From Pyxicephalus adspersus (Eukaryota; Chordata; Amphibia; Anura; Pyxicephalidae): a stretch of 64,000 nucleotides of DNA. The DNA lies in the NCBI RefSeq assembly GCF_032062135.1, contig NC_092859.1:111820829-111884828 (forward strand), in the 5' to 3' direction. Position numbers and translations under genes: made by a program. Each line of letters begins with the position of its first letter. The stretch's first letter is position 1. Shown here one piece after another: positions 58,238-64,000 of the stretch. The notes below the pieces were generated by a model. That model did no database searches, was not told the DNA's origin, and saw nothing but the letters and a program-made list of their open reading frames with translations.

Positions 58238-60245
58238 CTAGTACTACCATAGTCTTTCTAATACCCCCAAGAAAGCTTAGGGGCAAAATGCATGATTGAA
58301 TGTTGCATGAATATAACTCATAAACGCCGGTTTTATATGACCATTACATAAATTTGCAACTACTAGGAGACCTTTATTTAGCATTAAGTACCTGTAACCC
58401 TCATGAAGTAATGAGGGTCTAGGACTCAAACCATATAATATTGTTCGTTTTTTGTAAACTGTATATGAGAAATATAGAAATATAAAATTATTGTTTGCCT
58501 TAAGAAAGCTCTACTTGCTTCTTTTGTTTGTATGTTGAATGGGTAAATTGTATGATTTCAGCTAACAATACATTTTCTCATATATCATTATTGGGATGAC
58601 TCTAATGCAGCTGTAAAACTACTAAGAAAAAAAAGCTTTATATTTATAGAGAAAATATAGTTAAAGATATCTCCTGCAGTTGTTTTTTGCCAATTCTGTC
58701 TCTTACCTATAGAGACATCAGTCTTATGTAAAAGTCAGGAAGCATCCAACACGTGCAGGTCTGCCATGCCTTTGGGATTAGGATATAACTAAATTTTAGT
58801 ACAAAAACAAGCCAAGGGGTGGAGCTGACATTTTTTTTTATTATTATTTTATTATCGTATTGCCACTTTCCTTGTTGTAATGTCATGTACTAATTTTTAT
58901 TAAAAAAAAAAACTTAAAAAACCTTCAAATGGGTATCATAATAGCAAGTTATATTATATATATTGTATTTGCAGTTTGTATATTTCAGTAGTACAGAAAG
59001 TCTTCTTCGGTAACTTACACAATAGAAAAACCTGTTCATAACACTTAGAATGCACTTTCTAATGTCAGTTATTCATACAAAACCACATAGAAATCTTTAG
59101 TGTTCTGTATTAACTATAATAAAAGCTGTAAAACTTTTTAGCCAGCATTGATAATAATTTTAACTTAATGTATTCCCTTTTCACTTACTGATCATGGGAA
59201 ACTTACAAAGAACTGAAAATTTAAAAAGAATGTATTCAGTAAGTGATGGTGGAATTTTGTTGAACTGAAAGCCGATATAGTAGCTTTAATATATTAATGA
59301 AGCTTTTATGCTGATTCCAAAGCTGCCTTTTATGTTTTATAACATATACTATACATAAAATGAAATTAATATTGTTTGAGAACTTTAACAACTTCCACAG
59401 GGGAGTGGGGGATAAGTACTCTAGATGTATAGTGAAGGCCCTAGTTTACTAAACCTTCCAGCCAAACTGTGCACTGTTGTGGCAGGCAATGCTGCAACAC
59501 TAATGGCCAATTTGAAAGCTTTCGGAGCTTTCCCTTCACACATTCTTACTGCCCATCGGAATGATGATCATTATCAATATAGAAGTTGACAAAATGACCT
59601 GAAATCTAGCCATGACAAATGATAGAATGATCTGCAAGGTTGCATCCGGTACGTAAAGGTGCCACTAGGTACCAAAACTTACCCCTGCAGGAGCAGCTGA
59701 ATTTTACCTGGGTTCCTCCGTGTAGCATGACATATGAAATCACAGTTGATTTATATTAACAGGGATTTATTGTAACTCAACACATATGGAGAAACGATTA
59801 GGGTGGCACAGGGTGGTGGAGTGGCAGTTCACATCCAGCAGGTCTTTAGAATCCTTCTTGAACTTTTAAATCTATAATATACAGTGAGAGAAGCATCTCT
59901 AAAGTGTCAGTTCCAAATTCTACCACAGGGAACCAGGCTCTCCTCCTGTGTGGTCCAGTTCTCAGGCCCAGGCCTTGCCAGGCCCTGGGGCTGTAGGGAT
60001 CACCAGCCCTGACTTTATTGGCATTTTCCAATAATTCCAAACAAAGCAACCTGGCACCAAACAAAGCAACAAGTCAAACAGGTAATGCACCAGGTTGTTT
60101 CTCTGCAACAGAAAATAACCACCATAATTGTCTAGGGACATTCTAGAACTGTTCATCATACACTAAAATTAACCCCTTACACCTTAAAGGAACTTCTACA
60201 GGGTGGGATATTTGCTTTCACATAATTCTATGGCTGAAGACAGTA
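58238..60245. other. AT-rich DNA with one unassigned block
   Basis: About 59630-60190 is less AT-rich. On the minus strand it holds an AATAAA (near 59770) and CCAATAAAG-like words, which might mean an LTR or UTR-like piece, but no family or edges could be fixed. About 59440-59600 (AGTTTACTAAACC...) faintly resembles fold-back MITEs. The rest is featureless. Confidence 0.3.
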
Positions 60246-60345
60246 AAGCTTCACCTCATTCACTAGGCTAAGTAAAAAATTGCCCTGTAGGGTGATAATT
60301 TACTTGTCTAGTGAAAGACCTAAACTCTTTTTTAGTAAATCAACC
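60246..60345. mobile_element. Small MITE (AGCTTCACCTCATTCACTAGG family)
   Basis: The left part AGCTTCACCTCATTCACTAG and the right part GTCTAGTGAAAGACC...TTTAGTAAATCAACC match the copy at 24766-24858. CACTAGGCTAAGT and ACTTGTCTAGTG form an internal inverted pair. Non-coding. Confidence 0.55.
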
Positions 60346-60521
60346 GCAATGACTCTTTCCGTGTCCAAGTGTTTTAATTTAATTGAAAAAAATTCATCCA
60401 TATCGTGGATATATAGAAGCATATAGTGAACCCTACTAAGAACGGTTTCAATACCTATTGTTACTCTTGGGCTAAAACTGTGTAAAAAGCCATTGTCTCT
60501 GGAATTCTTTGACTATTTTAA

Positions 60522-60818
60522 AGTGGAACTAAACACTGCAACTCCCCTGTCCTTGTTCTAGCAACAGGCAACACCATCTTCCTTCTATTCTCCCTCATCC
60601 AGGTGATTTCAGCCATCTTTATTGACATAACCATGCTTCATCCTGCCACACGCAGGGGAATCTGGGAATACTGGGTTTTCCTGGCACTAGAGCTGATGCT
60701 GCACATGCTATGTGCCAAAAGCCTGGAGCAATCAGGCAGATAAGTCACATTATTGCAGAAGGGACATCACCTGTCTCTTTCTGCAATAATGACCTGCCTT
60801 TAAGCTCTTAGTTCCACT
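60522..60818. mobile_element. TTAA-flanked MITE with AGTGGAACTAA ends
   Basis: TTAA lies on both sides (60518-60521 and 60819-60822). The ends AGTGGAACTAA and TTAGTTCCACT are perfect inverted repeats. A second inner pair (TTATTGCAGAAGGGACA / TTTCTGCAATAATGACC) adds a hairpin near the right end. A piggyBac-like origin is likely from TTAA targeting (inference). Non-coding. Confidence 0.8.
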
Positions 60819-60822
60819 TTAA

Positions 60823-63514
60823 CATGATAATTTTTATAAAAATATTTTATATGAGCATGTTGGTATGTTTGACCATATTATGACCTAACAAGTACCACAT
60901 ACATTTTTAAACAAACCAAAACTAAAGCTTTTTTTCTTAGCGCAAAACTTAGTTAAGGACCTGTTTACAAATTCCTAAACTAAAGATTCTTTAATAATGT
61001 ATATATTTAGATGCACTTAGCGTTTAGAATAGATAGCTCACTGCAAAGATATGCTTGACATAGTTGTGGTTAAAATATATATTGATATTTTCAGTATACA
61101 GTGTAAAGAATAAAAACTATTTAAAAACGCAATTACTTTGTAATTAAATATAAGCAAGCTTAAAATTAGAAATAATTACTTTGGTCATAATGCTGATGAA
61201 AAAATAGTAGTACATTTCCCAGAAGCCTCTAACAAAACAAATATTAATAGAAAATTTAATTTTTATGCAAAATCTGAATATACCATTCATATATATATAT
61301 ACGTATGAACAAAGAGTAAACTTCGTAACTTTTCAATGTAAAAGCAAATTTATATATATATAATGCATGGTGCTAAAAACATAACTCCTTAAACATATAA
61401 GTTGGGTGTCAGGTTAAGACAGAATGCCCCCTCTTGTTCCTTTTTTTTTGCCTGGAGCAGATTATTCTCTTTAATACTTTTTTATGAACCTTGGCGTAGA
61501 TTTAACGTATATCTAAAGTTAAAACTGCCTCCAAGTCTTGGGCAGAGAAGAGGAGGGTTCAACGCCTGTCGTTTTTTTTTTTTTTGTTAGTTTGGGATGA
61601 GTTCTCTTCATCTTGTGTCTCAAAGACATAGCCAAGTCACAGAAATATATTCCCTTACTATGCCTTACAATACGTTATGTACAGTAAAAGTTTGGATTTT
61701 CCTGACACTTCTTGTCCAGAGGACGATGGTAAAGAATACAGCGGTTGAAGCAATCTGACCACTTAATTCTCAAGCAGTTCTAAAAGGGTGCATAGCCAAT
61801 GGTGGTGCGTTTTATTTTAAAAAGCCTTAATTCTTGTTCTATGCAAAGACCAGTGTAATATGCCATGGACACATAAATTTATAAAAACATATGTAAACAT
61901 AAATGTTTCAAAAGTGGGGCTCATCAGGACCAGTCCTCTTTCATAGTATGTTATCATGCAGATTCAGGGTTTGTCTAAACCATATACTAACAGGCAGCTG
62001 CCTAAACAAAGAACAGTCCAGCATTATGTGTCCAAATGCAAGTCCACAACTGAAGCAAACTGAAAGTCAGAAAGAATACGTAAATCAAGCTTAGGATAGG
62101 AAGCATGGAATCAAAGTTCAAAAGATGTTCAAACCCCAACAAGCAGGTCCCATTTTTTTTTCAGGATGGGAACTGCATTAACCAGCTTCACCAGCAGCAT
62201 TCATTTTTCCGGTATTTGAGAACAGCCAGACAGATACAGTTGTGTTTTCAAAGTTCCCCTCCTCAAAACAGCAAGTTTTAGGTAATCCAGTAATATAAGC
62301 AATAATGTAAAAAGAATGTATTATTTATATGGGGATGTGGGAATTTCTGAACACAATTCTGTTATCGTATTGACAATAGAATATTTATATTTTATCTTAA
62401 ACTCCCACCCTCCACACCTTCTACCATTATAGAAGGGTTTATTGTTTACATTCATAACTATTACTTAGAAATTCACAATAAATATAATACATTTTCCTAT
62501 AAACAAGATTTTATCATGGGAGCTGTTGAAAAGCATGAATGTGCTGACTTGCATTTCAGGAAATATTATTGTAGGGCTCTTTCATGGATCATCCAATCCT
62601 TGGTGTCCTGCCAAATACCAGTGTAATAATTTGTAATTTGCACAGTTAATTATAAATCAGAAGAACTGTATCTTACATCTTAATTAGCAAAATGCTTCAT
62701 AATGAAGTCAGTAGACGTCTTGTAAAATGAAAGGTAGAACTTGATTGGTAATGAGTGGGTTTAGACAAATTAACCTTAGGCACATTTTCATTACTCAGTG
62801 TCTTTGATAATGATAGGAAGCAATGTCATATCAAAAGAGATGTTATGCTCTTTAAATATTTGTGACTCTGTATATATGAATTACATTGAAAGAGAAACCA
62901 TTATTCTAGTTTTGGAGCAGTAGAGAAACCTCTACTCTGCATCAGAAGCAGCTGAACTTTAACCATAGGAACTTTAAATCTCATTTCCAATAGATAGTGC
63001 TGTAATTAGCTATAAATTTTGCCTTCTGTGTCATCATCTAGTGTTTCACTTATGTTCTAATAAATAATACAATGCTATGAAGCATAAGGTTAGATTAATT
63101 AAAGAAGAACTAAAGATAATTGTATTCTACTGCCAGTTATACATGTCTACTACATTTTTTCCTTTATAAATGAAGCTTGCTTTTTTATTTGTATACATTA
63201 ATGTTGAACTCCAACCTTACTTTCATTTTCGCCACTTGTAGATAATCCTCGCTTGTTCTGAAGGTGATTAGTCCCATTTCCCCACACATTGTTACTTCCA
63301 CACAACAAGCATTAGAAGTTTCAGTGGGTAGAAAGAGACCAGAAAAGACAGGGGTTTAAGAATAGAATTGTTTAAAAAATGAATTATGTAATGATATAGA
63401 GATTCATACATTATTACATAGAATAAAATCAATATCACCAATCGTTGTTCCATCACGAGATTGGAATATTCATGCTTTACATTTATATCTAACACATTAA
63501 TAACAAGTGACCAT
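60823..63514. other. AT-rich non-coding DNA with a possible conserved patch
   Basis: No transposon ends or exon recognised. T-runs near 61441 and 61573. The stretch 62520-62790 has few low-complexity runs and many TAATTA/AATTAG words and might be a conserved non-coding element; unproven. Confidence 0.35.
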
Positions 63515-63581
63515 TCTAGTCTAATTTCCCCGACGCGAGAAAGCCTCGTTAGGCGAAACGCCTTGGGCGAATTAGACTGGA
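63515..63581 (+). other. Three-way-junction hairpin, hammerhead-like relic
   Basis: The outer stem TCTAGTCTAATTT (63515-63527) pairs with GAATTAGACTGGA (63569-63581) at 11 of 13 positions. Inside are two hairpins: GCCT/AGGC (63543-63546 with 63551-63554) and CGCC/GGCG (63559-63562 with 63566-63569). The four bases between them are exactly GAAA (63555-63558), as between helices II and III of a hammerhead ribozyme. The strand before helix II reads CGACGCGAGAAA rather than CTGANGA, so the catalytic core is not intact. Confidence 0.4.
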
Positions 63582-64000
63582 ACGGCCTTAAATCCCCGCC
63601 TTTCTGGCCTTTTTCTGATTAATATTATTATGGGGTGATTACTGACAGCACTTTAGAGACATAGAGAACCCTCTATATCCCTTAGTTGTTTAGTCACAGT
63701 TTAATGTGTGGGCAAGTAAACCTCTTTATTTGCAAACAGTTACCACTCTAGCACCTAAATACTCAATATCTTTACATATTTTGTATATATTGGGACTACT
63801 CCACATGACACAATGCTTGACACAATGACACATTTTTAAATATTTTAACTTGACAGAGGCAGGAAGACATCATAAAAATGGTCGGTGTGAATGCTGCAAA
63901 GAGGAGGTTTTGAATAGGTAGTAATCTATAAAAATAACAGTTCCAGGAGACATATTCAGTCAGTGAAGCAGATATTACTTTCCAGAAAACTTTCTATGTC
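63582..64000. other. AT-rich non-coding DNA, nothing recognised
   Basis: No repeat or gene recognised to the window end. The element that carries the hairpin may extend into this stretch. Confidence 0.4.

Overview
This is a 64 kb piece of a vertebrate nuclear genome. It is AT-rich, has no bacterial gene layout, and is almost entirely non-coding. The repeats point to a frog, probably a ranoid (inference). They include palindromic elements beginning GGGCCTGATTTAATAAAG, SINE tails of the GCGCCAACATATTACGCAG type, TTAA-flanked elements with AGTGGAACTAA ends, and hAT MITEs with TTTCTCAACC ends. I saw no complete protein-coding gene, tRNA, rRNA or snRNA. Two assembly gaps lie at 23945-24151 and 35610-36095.

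Layout. 1-12 kb is mostly unremarkable AT-rich DNA. It carries a fold-back element (3.4 kb), an LTR-like fragment (4.2-4.8 kb), a decayed SGNH-hydrolase domain of Ngaro-type retrotransposon origin (6.6-7.0 kb, minus strand) and a minus-strand retroviral-type LTR (about 11 kb). 12-26 kb holds a decayed Tc1-like transposon, a Tigger-like MITE with TA target duplication (17.7-18.2 kb), a SINE, a 0.7 kb element bounded by ~70 bp inverted repeats (22.1-22.8 kb) and a hAT MITE with a perfect 8-bp target duplication (25.2-25.6 kb). 26-43 kb holds small MITEs, a second Tc1-like relic (32.1-32.9 kb), two related LTRs (33 and 37 kb) and another fold-back copy.

43-58 kb is the most interesting part. It has the longest open frame in the window (minus strand, 43.8-44.3 kb) and two further minus-strand stretches that look coding and are bordered by plausible splice signals (50.8-51.0 and 56.6-56.9 kb). 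It also has a Penelope-like reverse transcriptase relic (48.0-48.4 kb), several MITEs with readable target duplications, an LTR with promoter and poly(A) signals (53.5-54.1 kb) and a solo LTR with TGTCA/TGACA ends and a 5-bp duplication (57.6-58.2 kb). 58-64 kb returns to AT-rich DNA with two MITEs and a striking three-way-junction hairpin at 63.5 kb.

Functionally this looks like a gene desert or large-intron landscape shaped by many transposon families. The minus-strand exon-like stretches are the only hint of a cellular gene, and I could not assign them to a family.
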